In this document: positions 16,764-26,183 of the stretch, in pieces
Numbering within the stretch: the first letter of the stretch is position 1
How the letters are laid out: each line of letters starts with the position of its first letter
Origin: Bacteroidaceae bacterium
GTDB lineage: Bacteria > Bacteroidota > Bacteroidia > Bacteroidales > Bacteroidaceae
DNA: 64,000 nucleotides
NCBI GenBank assembly: GCA_017427065.1
Contig: JAFRTL010000009.1
Span: 1 to 64,000, forward strand
Direction: 5' to 3'
Notes under the pieces: generated by a model
The model's database searches: none
What the model was told of the DNA's origin: nothing
The model's input: only the letters and a program-made list of their open reading frames with translations
Program-made: the position numbers and the translations under genes

Positions 16764-18572
16764 ATGCAGAATATTAGAAATATTGCCATCATTGCCCATG
16801 TGGACCATGGCAAGACCACGCTCGTAGATAAGATGCTCCTGGCAGGAAACCTGTTCCGTGAAAACCAGAGCACAGGTGAGTTAATGCTTGATAATAACGA
16901 GCTGGAGCGTGAGCGAGGTATCACGATTCTTTCCAAGAATGTTTCCATCAACTATAAAGGAACGAAAATCAACATCATAGACACTCCGGGACATAGCGAC
17001 TTCGGAGGTGAGGTGGAGCGTGTGCTCAACATGGCAGATGGTTGTCTGCTGTTGGTAGATGCTTTCGAAGGTCCGATGCCTCAGACGCGTTTCGTGCTGC
17101 AGAAGGCATTGCAGATAGGATTGAAGCCCATTGTGGTGATAAATAAGGTGGACAAACCTAACTGCCGCCCTGATGAAGTGAATGAGATGGTGTTCGATCT
17201 GATGTTCAATCTGGATGCTACAGAGGAGCAGTTGGACTATCCGCTGATCTTCGGGTCTGCCAAGAATGGCTGGATGAGTACCGATTGGAAACAGCCTTCT
17301 GAAAACATTCTACCTCTGCTTGACTGCATTATTGACAATATTCCTGCTCCTGAGCAATTGGAAGGCTCTCTTCAAATGCTCATTACGTCACTGGATTACT
17401 CCAATTATACGGGTCGTATAGCCGTAGGACGTGTGCATCGTGGAACTATCCGTGAAGGGATGAACGTGACGCTAGCTCGACGAAATGGGGAAATGATAAA
17501 GACTAAAATCAAGGAACTCCATGTATTTGAGGGTATGGGACAGAAGCGCGTCGAAGAGGTTTCATCGGGCGATATCTGTGCCATTATCGGCTTAGATGCT
17601 TTTGAGATAGGTGATACTATCTGCGATTTCGAGAATCCAGAGGCTCTTCCTCCTATCACCATCGATGAGCCTACCATGAGTATGCTTTTCACCATCAACG
17701 ATTCGCCATTCTACGGACAGGAGGGTAAGTATGTTACTTCTCGTCATATTCAAGACCGTCTGGATAGAGAACTCGACAAGAACTTGGCACTGCGTGTCAC
17801 CAAGGGAGAGACGGAAGGTAAGTGGAACGTATCTGGTCGTGGAGTGTTACATCTCTCCGTACTCATTGAAACCATGCGTCGCGAAGGATATGAATTGCAG
17901 GTAGGACAGCCGCAGGTGATTTTCAAGGAGATTGACGGCCAGCGTTGTGAACCTATCGAAGAACTGACGGTCAATGTACCTGAAGAATATAGCAGTAAGA
18001 TTATCGACATGGTAACACGTCGTAAGGGTGACCTTCTTAAGATGGAAAATGCAGGTGACCGTGTAAACCTTGAGTTCAATATTCCTTCACGTGGTATCAT
18101 TGGTTTACGTACCAATGTACTAACTGCTTCAGCAGGTGAAGCTATCATGGCCCATCGCTTTAAGGAGTATGCGCCTTACAAGGGAGAGATTGCCCGTCGC
18201 ACAGCTGGCTCCATGATAGCAATGGAAACGGGAACGGCTTTTGCATACGCACTGGACAAGTTGCAAGATCGTGGCCGTTTCTTCATCAATCCACAGGATG
18301 AAGTCTATGCGGGTCAGGTAGTTGGCGAGCACGTTCATGAGAAGGATCTGGTAATCAATGTCACCAAGGCAAAGAAACTGACTAATATGCGTGCCAGTGG
18401 TTCTGAAGAGAAGGTACGTCTCTCTCCACCTTTGCAGTTCTCACTCGAAGAGGCTTTGGAATATATCAAAGCTGATGAGTATGTGGAAGTGACACCAAAG
18501 TCGATGCGTATGCGCAAGATAATTCTTGACGAGTTGGAGCGTAAGCGTGCAAATAGAAATAATGAGGAATAA
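16764..18572 (+). CDS. typA: Ribosome-associated translational GTPase TypA/BipA
   Basis: 602 residues from [11 protein letters not shown] chose this ATG because it gives the usual BipA N-terminus and follows the -7 box; the longer frame to 16674 crosses the promoter. GTPase motifs are all present: G1 [10 protein letters not shown], switch region RERGIT, G3 [12 protein letters not shown]4 INKVDKP and G5 GSAKNGW. EF-G-like domains II, III and V follow, and then the BipA-specific C-terminal domain ([32 protein letters not shown]). It acts on ribosomes in 50S assembly and stress adaptation. A strong palindromic terminator follows immediately. Confidence 0.97.
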   Translation: MQNIRNIAIIAHVDHGKTTLVDKMLLAGNLFRENQSTGELMLDNNELERERGITILSKNVSINYKGTKINIIDTPGHSDFGGEVERVLNMADGCLLLVDAFEGPMPQTRFVLQKALQIGLKPIVVINKVDKPNCRPDEVNEMVFDLMFNLDATEEQLDYPLIFGSAKNGWMSTDWKQPSENILPLLDCIIDNIPAPEQLEGSLQMLITSLDYSNYTGRIAVGRVHRGTIREGMNVTLARRNGEMIKTKIKELHVFEGMGQKRVEEVSSGDICAIIGLDAFEIGDTICDFENPEALPPITIDEPTMSMLFTINDSPFYGQEGKYVTSRHIQDRLDRELDKNLALRVTKGETEGKWNVSGRGVLHLSVLIETMRREGYELQVGQPQVIFKEIDGQRCEPIEELTVNVPEEYSSKIIDMVTRRKGDLLKMENAGDRVNLEFNIPSRGIIGLRTNVLTASAGEAIMAHRFKEYAPYKGEIARRTAGSMIAMETGTAFAYALDKLQDRGRFFINPQDEVYAGQVVGEHVHEKDLVINVTKAKKLTNMRASGSEEKVRLSPPLQFSLEEALEYIKADEYVEVTPKSMRMRKIILDELERKRANRNNEE

Positions 18573-18578
18573 ATAAAA

Positions 18579-18607
18579 ACCCCCGCCAATTGGCGGGGGT
18601 TTCTTTT
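18579..18607. terminator. Bidirectional terminator between typA and nitroreductase gene
   Basis: The 24-bp perfect palindrome centred at 18590/18591 (AACCCCCGCCAA/TTGGCGGGGGTT) is flanked by A-rich and T-rich runs and lies between convergent genes. Confidence 0.9.
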
Positions 18608-18608
18608 A

Positions 18609-19259
18609 TTATTCTACGAACTTCGCTTTGGAAGCATCACGTTCTTTCACTGCTGGATTCTCTGCAGGATGTCCCACCAAGATGATGTTCAGCAGTTCAT
18701 AGTTTTCGCTGAAGCCCAACTTCTTCAGATACTCTACTGCCTCAGGAACTGAAGTCATAGCGCGCACTGTGCCAGCCTGATAGCAAGTACCCAGACCCAT
18801 GGCATTGGCAGCCAACATGATGTTCTCACTCAGAAGTCCGGTATCTACACCAGAGTAAGGAGCGCCAGTTTCCTGTGCAATGAAGAATACGGCAGGAGCG
18901 TTGGAGAAGATGGTCTTGTCGCCTACGCGGGCAGCCAATTGTGCACCAGCTTCACTTTTCTTCACCAAATCAGAGATTTCATTCAGCGTCTGCTGGTTGT
19001 CTATCACACGCACTTCCCAGTCTTGGCGGTTGTTGGCACTTGGTGCCTGAATGCCCACCTTTATCAGTGTCTGCAGATCCTCGCGGCTTACAGGCTCATT
19101 AGTAAAGCTACGCACGCTCACACGTGTCATAATGTTTTCAATTACAATGTCTGCTTTGTTTACAGGGGCAGGCTCTACGTTCACTGTAGGCTGTACGCAA
19201 CTTCCCAGCACCAGCAAGCCAACTCCCATCAACATGTTCTTAAATGTTTTCATATTCAT
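18609..19259 (-). CDS. Nitroreductase-family lipoprotein
   Basis: 216 residues. A lipoprotein signal (LLVLGSC, Cys21) precedes a nitroreductase domain. The FMN-binding start is TRVSVRSFTNEPVSREDL, followed by GIQAPSANNRQDWEVRVI, and LSENIMLAANAMGLGTCY is the second cofactor segment. Most nitroreductases are cytoplasmic NAD(P)H enzymes; the signal peptide implies export, where NAD(P)H would not be available, so the electron donor is unclear. It is convergent with typA. It is the second exported flavoprotein in this neighbourhood, after the flavodoxin lipoprotein 2.4 kb away. Confidence 0.88.
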   Translation of the reverse strand: MNMKTFKNMLMGVGLLVLGSCVQPTVNVEPAPVNKADIVIENIMTRVSVRSFTNEPVSREDLQTLIKVGIQAPSANNRQDWEVRVIDNQQTLNEISDLVKKSEAGAQLAARVGDKTIFSNAPAVFFIAQETGAPYSGVDTGLLSENIMLAANAMGLGTCYQAGTVRAMTSVPEAVEYLKKLGFSENYELLNIILVGHPAENPAVKERDASKAKFVE

Positions 19260-19336
19260 TCGCTTTAAATGGTTTGTAAAATCGGGCGCTAATTTACGAT
19301 ATATATAAATAAGGTGTACGTTAAATAAACAAAAAA

Positions 19337-19362
19337 GAGCGGGATTCCGAAGAATCCCACTC
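19337..19362 (-). terminator. Terminator of pckA
   Basis: GGGATTC (19341-19347) pairs with GAATCCC (19352-19358) across a CGAA loop, with outer GAG/CTC pairs. A T-run follows in minus orientation. Confidence 0.75.
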
Positions 19363-19389
19363 CTTATTTAAGAGATTAATTACTCTAAA

Positions 19390-21003
19390 TTAGAGCTGTG
19401 GACCAGCAGCTACCAAAGCCTTACCAGCCTCGTTGGTAGTGTACTTGTCGAAGTTCTTGATGAAGCGTGCAGCCAAATCCTTTGCCTTCTCATCCCACTC
19501 AGCGCGATTCTGGTAAGTATCACGTGGGTCAAGAATACCCCAAGCCACACCATCAAGCTGTGTTGGAACCTCAAGACCGAAGTAAGGAATCTTCTTGGTA
19601 GGAGCATTGTTGATAGCACCGCTCAAGATAGCATCGATGATACCACGGGTATCCTTGATAGAGATACGCTTGCCAGTACCGTTCCAACCAGTGTTTACCA
19701 AGTAAGCCTTGGCACCGCTCTTCTCCATCTTCTTAACCAGCTCCTCACCGTACTTAGTTGGGTGCAGTTCCAAGAATGCCTGGCCGAAGCAAGCTGAGAA
19801 TGTAGGAGTAGGCTCAGTGATACCACGCTCTGTACCAGCCAACTTAGCAGTGAAGCCAGAGAGGAAGTAGTACTTAGTCTGCTCAGGAGTCAGGATAGAT
19901 ACTGGAGGCAGTACGCCGAATGCATCAGCGCTCAGGAAGATCACCTGCTTAGCAGCTGGACCAGCACTCTTACCATTCACCTTCTTAACGATGTTGTTGA
20001 TGTGCTCGATTGGGTAAGAAACGCGAGTGTTCTCAGTCACGCTCTTGTCGTTGAAGTCGATTACGCCGTTAGCATCAACGGTAACATTCTCCAACAGTGC
20101 ATTGCGCTTGATAGCGTTGTAGATATCAGGCTCAGATTCTTTGTCCAACTTGATAACCTTAGCATAGCAACCACCCTCGAAGTTGAACACGCCATTGTCG
20201 TCCCATCCGTGCTCGTCGTCACCAATCAGCAGACGCTTAGGATCGGTTGACAAAGTAGTCTTACCAGTACCAGACAGACCGAAGAAGATAGCGGTATTCT
20301 CACCCTTCATATCAGTGTTGGCAGAGCAGTGCATAGAAGCGATGCCTTGCAGAGGCAGGTAGTAGTTCATCATAGAGAACATACCCTTCTTCATCTCACC
20401 ACCGTACCAAGTATTCAGGATCACCTGCTCGCGGCTCTTTACATTGAAAGCTGCGCAAGTCTCAGAACGCATGCCAAGAGCCTCAAAGTTCTCAACTTTA
20501 GCCTTAGAAGCATTGTAGATAACGAAGTTAGGCTCGAACTTCTCCAGTTCCTCAGCTGTAGGCTGGATGAACATGTTCTTTACAAAGTGTGCCTGCCATG
20601 CTACCTCAACGATGAAGCGAACAGCCATACGAGTATCCTCGTTAGCACCGCAGAATGCGTCAACAACATACAGATCCTTGTTGCAAAGCTCCTTGATAGC
20701 CATTTCCTTCACAGCTGCCCAAGTTGACTCGCTCATTGGGTGGTTGTCATTCTTGTAACCTTCAGTTGTCCACCATACAGTGTCCTTAGAAACATCATCC
20801 ATTACGATGTACTTGTCCTTAGGAGAACGACCAGTGAAGATACCGGTCATTACGTTAACTGCGCCCAGTTCAGTCAGCTGACCTTTGTCGAAACCTTCCA
20901 GACCTGGCTTCATTTCAGCCTCGAACAACTCCTCATAAGAAGGATTGTGACCAATCACGGTTGAACCAGTGATACCGTACTTTGTTAAATCCAAATTTGC
21001 CAT
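19390..21003 (-). CDS. pckA: Phosphoenolpyruvate carboxykinase (ATP)
   Basis: 537 residues, full length for the ATP-dependent enzyme. The N-terminal part has [11 protein letters not shown]; the kinase core has Walker [14 protein letters not shown] (about 241-253), [23 protein letters not shown] and the metal/ATP segment. In anaerobic Bacteroidales it runs toward oxaloacetate, fixing CO2 and making ATP on the route from PEP to succinate. The codon choice is strongly biased (as in the 51.5-55.2 kb lipoprotein), which suggests high expression. An exact -7 box lies 63 nt upstream, giving a short leader. Confidence 0.98.
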   Translation of the reverse strand: MANLDLTKYGITGSTVIGHNPSYEELFEAEMKPGLEGFDKGQLTELGAVNVMTGIFTGRSPKDKYIVMDDVSKDTVWWTTEGYKNDNHPMSESTWAAVKEMAIKELCNKDLYVVDAFCGANEDTRMAVRFIVEVAWQAHFVKNMFIQPTAEELEKFEPNFVIYNASKAKVENFEALGMRSETCAAFNVKSREQVILNTWYGGEMKKGMFSMMNYYLPLQGIASMHCSANTDMKGENTAIFFGLSGTGKTTLSTDPKRLLIGDDEHGWDDNGVFNFEGGCYAKVIKLDKESEPDIYNAIKRNALLENVTVDANGVIDFNDKSVTENTRVSYPIEHINNIVKKVNGKSAGPAAKQVIFLSADAFGVLPPVSILTPEQTKYYFLSGFTAKLAGTERGITEPTPTFSACFGQAFLELHPTKYGEELVKKMEKSGAKAYLVNTGWNGTGKRISIKDTRGIIDAILSGAINNAPTKKIPYFGLEVPTQLDGVAWGILDPRDTYQNRAEWDEKAKDLAARFIKNFDKYTTNEAGKALVAAGPQL

Positions 21004-21065
21004 TTTTTTAATATTAAAGTATGTAATTATTAATGTTAAATCTATCGTACCTTTTAAATCGAGTA

Positions 21066-21073
21066 CAAAAATA
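21066..21073 (-). promoter_or_regulatory. -7 box for pckA
   Basis: Minus-strand TATTTTTG matches TAnnTTTG 63 nt upstream of the pckA start. Confidence 0.6.
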
Positions 21074-21224
21074 GTATTTTCTTGTCAGATAAACATTGCT
21101 TTAAGCAAATATTTCTGCATAGAAAAAACTTTTTTATAACTTACTAACAATTAGTGCTATCTCTATATTGCAAATTTTGATGTTTTTTGCTTTTTTTGCA
21201 TGTTGAATCGTTAAATCAGGGTAT

Positions 21225-21914
21225 ATGAAAGTCGTTAATTTCGCGGAATCGAATTCTATTCTCAACCATTATATGGCAGAATTGCGTGACAAGAATTATC
21301 AAAAGAATCGTTTGACATTCCGTCATAATGTAGAACGCATTGGAGAAGTGATGGCGTATGAGGTATCCAAGACCTTAGAATATAAACCCCAAACAGTCAC
21401 GACGCCTTTAGGTAGTCTCGACATACCTTTGATGAAACAAGAAGATATCGTGGTAGCCACCGTACTTCGAGCTGGCTTGCCTTTCCATCAGGGATTTCTC
21501 AATGTGTTTGATGGTGCCGATAATGCCTTTGTATCAGCTTACCGTATGTATCTGAATCCTGAACATACGGAAGTTGGCATTCATGCAGAGTATATAGCCA
21601 CTCCAAGTGTCAAAGGCAGAACGCTGATCATCGTTGACCCAATGCTGGCCACTGGTGGCAGTTTGGTTGCTGCAATTGAGGCGCTGTTAGAAGCAGGTAA
21701 TCCGAAGACTATTCATGTGTGTTGTGTGATTGCTGCCCCAGAGGGCATTGAGGTTGTGAAAAGTGCTTTGCCAGATGACGCGACTATCTGGTGTGCCGCC
21801 ATAGACGATGGTATGAATGAACAGAAATACATCGTGCCTGGTTTTGGCGACTGTGGTGACCTTTGCTATGGTGAGAAGCTGCAATCGTTCCGCAAGATTG
21901 CAGATAAGAAATAA
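21225..21914 (+). CDS. upp: Uracil phosphoribosyltransferase
   Basis: 229 residues with a PRTase fold. The PRPP-binding loop is TLIIVDPMLATGGSLVAAIEAL, preceded by VVATVLRAGLPFHQGFLNVFDGA. The C-terminal uracil-binding region contains IVPGFGDCGDLCYG; UPRTases end with a PGxGDxGD motif of this kind. The enzyme salvages uracil to UMP with PRPP. It is slightly longer than the E. coli enzyme at the N-terminus, as usual in Bacteroidales. It is divergent from pckA across 221 nt of AT-rich spacer in which I find no clear plus-strand box. A bidirectional terminator follows. Confidence 0.94.
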   Translation: MKVVNFAESNSILNHYMAELRDKNYQKNRLTFRHNVERIGEVMAYEVSKTLEYKPQTVTTPLGSLDIPLMKQEDIVVATVLRAGLPFHQGFLNVFDGADNAFVSAYRMYLNPEHTEVGIHAEYIATPSVKGRTLIIVDPMLATGGSLVAAIEALLEAGNPKTIHVCCVIAAPEGIEVVKSALPDDATIWCAAIDDGMNEQKYIVPGFGDCGDLCYGEKLQSFRKIADKK

Positions 21915-21915
21915 A

Positions 21916-21948
21916 AAAGAATGAGGCTCTTTCGAGCCTCACTTTTTT
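21916..21948. terminator. Bidirectional terminator after upp
   Basis: TGAGGCTC (21922-21929) pairs with GAGCCTCA (21934-21941), with an A-run before and a T-run after, between convergent genes. Confidence 0.88.
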
Positions 21949-23014
21949 AGAAATTCTTACGAACAACCTTCCAGTCTGGATACTTGTATTTCAAGAAATC
22001 GTCATCGAGGAAGAAGGCTGCCTCTCCTACATTACCCTTAAACTGCCAGTTGAGCCACTTTAATACCGCTACAGCATAACTGCCACCGTTTTTTTCATAA
22101 TAGGTGCCGCTATGACCATCGAGTGTATTCATCATTACAACAGGCACGTTTTCGATACGGTCAAAATCTTTCTGTGCATTAGGGAAAGCTACATCAGCAG
22201 GACCACCGATCAAGTAAAACATAGGTTGGTGCAAACTATTCAGCGCTTCCTTTGTGGTGCCTTGCATCTCCATATCTGCGATACCTGTGTTCAGCATTAC
22301 ACAAGTCTTGATACGAGGGTCATGGGCCACGCCTAATACTTGTGCACCACCACATGACTGTCCCATAGCTGCCACGTGATCGAGGTCTAAGCAATGGTAA
22401 TAGTCTGACTTAGGATCTGCATTCTGGTCAATCAACCAATCAAGTGCCTCTAACAGCATCCTTGGATAAGTCTCCTGTACAGTTGGCAATGGTTGTCCTT
22501 TCTTAGCTGCTTTGGCTTGAGCCTCAGCCTGCTCCTTCATCATTTTCTCTATCTGAGCGCGCATCTGCTCTTGGTAAGCTTTTACTTCCTCTGGAGATTT
22601 AGGTTCGATAACCTCGCCATTGGCCAGCACTACCTTCGCCTTTGTTTCTGGATAAGAATAGGTAAGCACGTCCTTCCACTTGGCAACGACGTCTTCTTCG
22701 TCATAAGGACCTATGGCAATGGCCACATAGCCATAGGAACAGAGTTCGCTCAGCAGAAAGCGCATTTCCACATTGTTGTTGGCACAACCGCCGTTGGCAT
22801 AGACGATGACAGGCAACTTACCTGTCTTTGCCACCACACTCTTCAAGTCTTGCGGGCGATAAGTGGTGAACTTAGGACAAGATACATCTTCCACCACTTC
22901 AGCCTTATAAGGCCCAGTGCCACCATTCTCTACCACTTGCTTGCGTGCAGTTTGAGCATTAACCAACCCAACAGCTGCAGCGAACAAACATGCTGCCATT
23001 ATAAATCTTTTCAT
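21947..23014 (-). CDS. Secreted alpha/beta hydrolase (dienelactone hydrolase/PET-hydrolase-like fold)
   Basis: 355 residues from MKRFIMAACLFAAAVGLVNA, a standard signal peptide with an AXA-like cleavage site (VNAQT) and no lipobox. I prefer this start over an upstream in-frame codon at 23050. The alpha/beta hydrolase core shows PVIVYANGGCANNN (oxyanion region), the nucleophile elbow GQSCGG (MGQSCGGAQVLG) and the late catalytic His in LDGHSGTYY. A Lys/Glu/Gln-rich insertion (about 145-190) sits between core strands. Substrate unknown; an esterase or lipase acting in the periplasm is likely. It lies 20 nt downstream of korB and may be read through from that operon. Confidence 0.85.
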   Translation of the reverse strand: MKRFIMAACLFAAAVGLVNAQTARKQVVENGGTGPYKAEVVEDVSCPKFTTYRPQDLKSVVAKTGKLPVIVYANGGCANNNVEMRFLLSELCSYGYVAIAIGPYDEEDVVAKWKDVLTYSYPETKAKVVLANGEVIEPKSPEEVKAYQEQMRAQIEKMMKEQAEAQAKAAKKGQPLPTVQETYPRMLLEALDWLIDQNADPKSDYYHCLDLDHVAAMGQSCGGAQVLGVAHDPRIKTCVMLNTGIADMEMQGTTKEALNSLHQPMFYLIGGPADVAFPNAQKDFDRIENVPVVMMNTLDGHSGTYYEKNGGSYAVAVLKWLNWQFKGNVGEAAFFLDDDFLKYKYPDWKVVRKNF

Positions 23015-23034
23015 AGTCAATATATTATTAAGGA

Positions 23035-24039
23035 TTACTTCACTTCCCAAATATCGTTGGTTTCCAACAACTCGGCGAAGTTGTGGTATCTCTTCTTAGC
23101 GCTGACTTCCTCTAACTGGGCATGAACGGCTTCATCATAAGTAGGAGCCTCTACATCACGAATCACACCAAATGCCACAGGGAAGTCAGGACCATCCATC
23201 ATGGCCAGTTTAAGGTGCAGGGTATTGTCTTGACAATGAGCATCGTGAACAAGGATATCATCCAGCGTCACACCATTCTCACCAATCTTTACTACCTTAA
23301 TGCCAAATCCTTCCTGCATCAAACCATACTCGTTGTTCTCGCCAAATACCATAGGTTTGCCATGTTGCAGGTAGATAGCATTCTTGGCACGGTCTTCTTT
23401 CTTTGCTAAATAGTCGTAAACGCCATTGTTGAAGATCATGCAGTTCTGCAGAATCTCGCAAACAGCAGCACCCTTATGTTGGGCTGCGGCCTTCAGAATC
23501 TCCACGGTACCAGCAGCATCTGCAGCAGCAGCACGGGCAAAGAAGCGACCGCGAGCGCCGAAGCAAAGTTCAGCAGGACGGAATGGATCTTCTACGGTAC
23601 CATAAGGAGAAGATTTGCTCACGAAACCACGTGGGGAGGTTGGAGAATACTGGCCCTTTGTCAAACCATAGATGCGGTTGTTCAGCAGAATCATGTTCAG
23701 GTCAATGTTACGACGTACAGCATGAATGAAGTGATTACCTCCAATAGCCAAACCATCGCCATCACCAGAAACCTGCCAAACGGTAAGCTTAGGGTTAGTT
23801 ACTTTCGCACCTGTTGCTATGGCTGCTGCACGACCATGAATAGTCTGCATGGCATAGGTATTCATATAATAAGGTAGACGACTGGAGCAGCCGATACCTG
23901 AAATCACTGCAATGTCCCAAGGAGAAACTCCAAGTTCAGCCATCGCTTTATGCAGAGAGGCGAGAAAGAAATGATCGCCACATCCCGGACACCAACGGGG
24001 TTGTCCTTTCTTATAGTCTTTTGCTGTAAATTCGCTCAT
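23035..24039 (-). CDS. korB: 2-oxoacid:ferredoxin oxidoreductase beta subunit (2-oxoglutarate type)
   Basis: 334 residues. RWCPGCGDHF near the N-terminus supplies two of the Fe-S cysteines. ISGIGCSSR, and the TPP/Mg segment GDGDGLAIGGNHFIHA with NNRIYGLTKGQ, define the thiamine-diphosphate subunit. It works with the adjacent alpha/gamma fusion subunit to decarboxylate 2-oxoglutarate to succinyl-CoA, or the reverse, with ferredoxin; the fused-subunit architecture is the Kor type, but other 2-oxoacids cannot be excluded. The alpha gene is 21 nt upstream. No small 4Fe-4S ferredoxin-like gene accompanies the pair. Confidence 0.93.
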   Translation of the reverse strand: MSEFTAKDYKKGQPRWCPGCGDHFFLASLHKAMAELGVSPWDIAVISGIGCSSRLPYYMNTYAMQTIHGRAAAIATGAKVTNPKLTVWQVSGDGDGLAIGGNHFIHAVRRNIDLNMILLNNRIYGLTKGQYSPTSPRGFVSKSSPYGTVEDPFRPAELCFGARGRFFARAAAADAAGTVEILKAAAQHKGAAVCEILQNCMIFNNGVYDYLAKKEDRAKNAIYLQHGKPMVFGENNEYGLMQEGFGIKVVKIGENGVTLDDILVHDAHCQDNTLHLKLAMMDGPDFPVAFGVIRDVEAPTYDEAVHAQLEEVSAKKRYHNFAELLETNDIWEVK

Positions 24040-24060
24040 GATAGTTCTATGTTTTGGAGT

Positions 24061-25905
24061 TTACTTGTTTAAAATATCTTTGAATGCTTCTACTAATTCT
24101 GCAATGACGAAAGGCTGACCTTTCACTTCATTGTACTGATAAGGTACGAAGTTGTCCACCTTCATGCGAAGGTAGGCAGCAAATTGGCCGAGGTTCTGCT
24201 CTGCAACCACCACCTTCTTATAGCGCTTCAGCACTTCGGAAGTGTTCTTTGGCAGAGGGTTGATGTAGCTGAACTGAGCCAAAGCCACTTTCTTACCTTC
24301 CTTAATGAGTTCATCCATTGCAGAGTGCAGATGTCCGTAAGTGCTTCCGAAACCAACGATCAGCAGATCAGCATCCTCTTTGCAACCTTCCACCTCTACG
24401 TCAGGTACAGGAATCTTAGCCACTTTAGAGGCACGCAAGCGTACCATTTTGTCGTGATTCTCAGGATCGGTAGAAATTGCACCAGTATTACCATCTTTTT
24501 CCAAACCTCCGAGGATGTGAGTATAGCCTTCCTGTCCAGGAATAGCCCAATAACGCACATCTTCATCATTACGTTTGTAAGGTGTATAATTGTCCTTCAT
24601 ATCCTCAGTGACATACGGAGGATTGATGGCTGGATAATCTGCAAGATTAGGGAGCTTCCAAGCAGAAGAACCGTTAGCGATGAAACCATCGGTAAGGAGA
24701 ATGACAGGCGTCATGTGCTCCAAAGCCATCTTGGAAGCTTGATAAGCCGCATCGAAGCAGTTGGTTGGTGAAGTCGCTGCAATGACAGGCATTGGGCTCT
24801 CACCATTGCGTCCGAAAAGTGCTTGAAGTAAGTCGGTCTGCTCTGATTTAGTAGGAAGACCTGTGGAAGGACCACCACGCTGAACATCAAGGATAACCAC
24901 AGGAAGTTCAGTTGTCACCGCTAAGTTCATGGCTTCTGATTTTAAGCAGACACCAGGACCAGAGGTAGAAGTCACTGCCAAAGCCCCTGCAAAAGCAGCA
25001 CCAACAGCTGAAGCAGCACCAGAGATCTCGTCCTCACACTGTACGGTAATCACACCAAGAGACTTATGCTTAGCCAATTCGTGGAGTACATCGGTAGCAG
25101 GTGTAATAGGATAAGAACCTAAGAACAAACGCTTACCAGCCTTTTCAGCAGCAGCGATGAAACCGTATGCGGTAGCCTTATTACCCGTGATGTCCATATA
25201 GCGTCCAGGCTCTTTCGATTTACTTTCAATACGATAAGTATGATCAACAGATGAATGTGTGTTGGCTCCATAGTCGTAACCAGCTCTGACTACCTTTACA
25301 TTGGCCTCTGCAATCTCAGGCTTCTTAGCAAACTTTTCACGCAGGAAGTTCTCCACCAGATTAAGATCGCGATTAAAGAGCCAGCATACCAAACCCAACG
25401 CAAACATATTGCGGCATTTCAGTGCACTCTTATTATCCATGCCTGTGTCCTTCAATGCCTCTTTCACGATGGTAGTGATAGGCGCTGCAATCACATCCTG
25501 CTTGATGCCCATCTCTTCGATAGGATCATCGGTAACGAATTGTGCTTTCTGAAGGTCGGCCTTTTGGAAAGCGTCAGTGTCGATAATGATGCAAGCCGTA
25601 GACTTAGCATACTTGTATTGTGTCTTTAGTGCAGCAGCATTCATAGCTACCAACACGTCGCATTTATCGCCAGGAGTATAGACTTTACCTGCACCAATGT
25701 GTACTTGGAAACCAGATACACCAGTCAGCGAACCTTGTGGTGCACGGATATCGGCAGGGAAGTCGGGAAAAGTACTGATACCGTTTCCAACGGTAGCTGA
25801 AACGGTTGAGAAGATGTTGCCAGCGAGTTGCATTCCATCGCCAGAGTCACCAGAGAAGCGTACTACTACTTGCTCCAGTTCTTTTACCTCAATGTCATTT
25901 GTCAT
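24061..25905 (-). CDS. korA: 2-oxoacid:ferredoxin oxidoreductase alpha/gamma fusion subunit
   Basis: 614 residues. The N-terminal gamma domain (about 1-190) begins VVRFSGDSGDGMQLAGNIFS and carries CoA/2-oxoacid handling motifs. The alpha domain follows with LFLGSYPITPATDVLHELAK, TVQCEDEISGAASAVGAAFAG and TSGPGVCLKSEAMNLA, and a C-terminal domain II (VVVAEQNLGQFAAYLRMKV). It forms the KorAB enzyme with the next gene. In Bacteroidales this links the partial TCA branch to reduced ferredoxin. It is first in the operon; a near-consensus box GACCTTTG lies upstream at 25951-25958. Confidence 0.94.
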   Translation of the reverse strand: MTNDIEVKELEQVVVRFSGDSGDGMQLAGNIFSTVSATVGNGISTFPDFPADIRAPQGSLTGVSGFQVHIGAGKVYTPGDKCDVLVAMNAAALKTQYKYAKSTACIIIDTDAFQKADLQKAQFVTDDPIEEMGIKQDVIAAPITTIVKEALKDTGMDNKSALKCRNMFALGLVCWLFNRDLNLVENFLREKFAKKPEIAEANVKVVRAGYDYGANTHSSVDHTYRIESKSKEPGRYMDITGNKATAYGFIAAAEKAGKRLFLGSYPITPATDVLHELAKHKSLGVITVQCEDEISGAASAVGAAFAGALAVTSTSGPGVCLKSEAMNLAVTTELPVVILDVQRGGPSTGLPTKSEQTDLLQALFGRNGESPMPVIAATSPTNCFDAAYQASKMALEHMTPVILLTDGFIANGSSAWKLPNLADYPAINPPYVTEDMKDNYTPYKRNDEDVRYWAIPGQEGYTHILGGLEKDGNTGAISTDPENHDKMVRLRASKVAKIPVPDVEVEGCKEDADLLIVGFGSTYGHLHSAMDELIKEGKKVALAQFSYINPLPKNTSEVLKRYKKVVVAEQNLGQFAAYLRMKVDNFVPYQYNEVKGQPFVIAELVEAFKDILNK

Positions 25906-26059
25906 CTTGTTGTTATTGATTTGTAAGTCACATTATTCATAAAACGAGTGCAAAGGTCGGAAAGTTAATTGTATTCTCAAAACTTTTTGGGCGTTTTCCT
26001 GCGATTTTGAAGTCATAATGCATAAACATGCAGTTTACTATACCTTTTTCTGAAGTTTT

Positions 26060-26091
26060 TTTGTTTTTGCCCTTTGATTGCACTATCTTTG
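26060..26091 (+). promoter_or_regulatory. Promoter of tRNA-Arg(CCT)
   Basis: TTTG at 26060-26063 (-33) and TATCTTTG at 26084-26091 (-7) have a 20-nt spacer, 20 nt upstream of the tRNA. Confidence 0.75.
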
Positions 26092-26111
26092 CTGCCGATT
26101 TAAGACATTGG

Positions 26112-26183
26112 GGTCCTGTAGTTCAATGGATAGAATAGAAGTTTCCTAAACTTTAGATTCGAGTTCGATTCTCGGCGGGACTA
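26112..26183 (+). tRNA. tRNA-Arg (anticodon CCT)
   Basis: The cloverleaf folds by hand. The acceptor GGTCCTG/CGGGACT has two G-U wobbles, the D stem is GTTC/GAAT, the anticodon stem is GAAGT/ACTTT with loop TTCCTAA (anticodon 26145-26147), and the T stem is TCGAG/CTCGG with loop TTCGATT. The discriminator is A and CCA is not encoded. The terminal G1-U72 pair makes the exact ends uncertain by one base. The convergent methyltransferase gene runs 38 nt into the tRNA. Confidence 0.88.
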
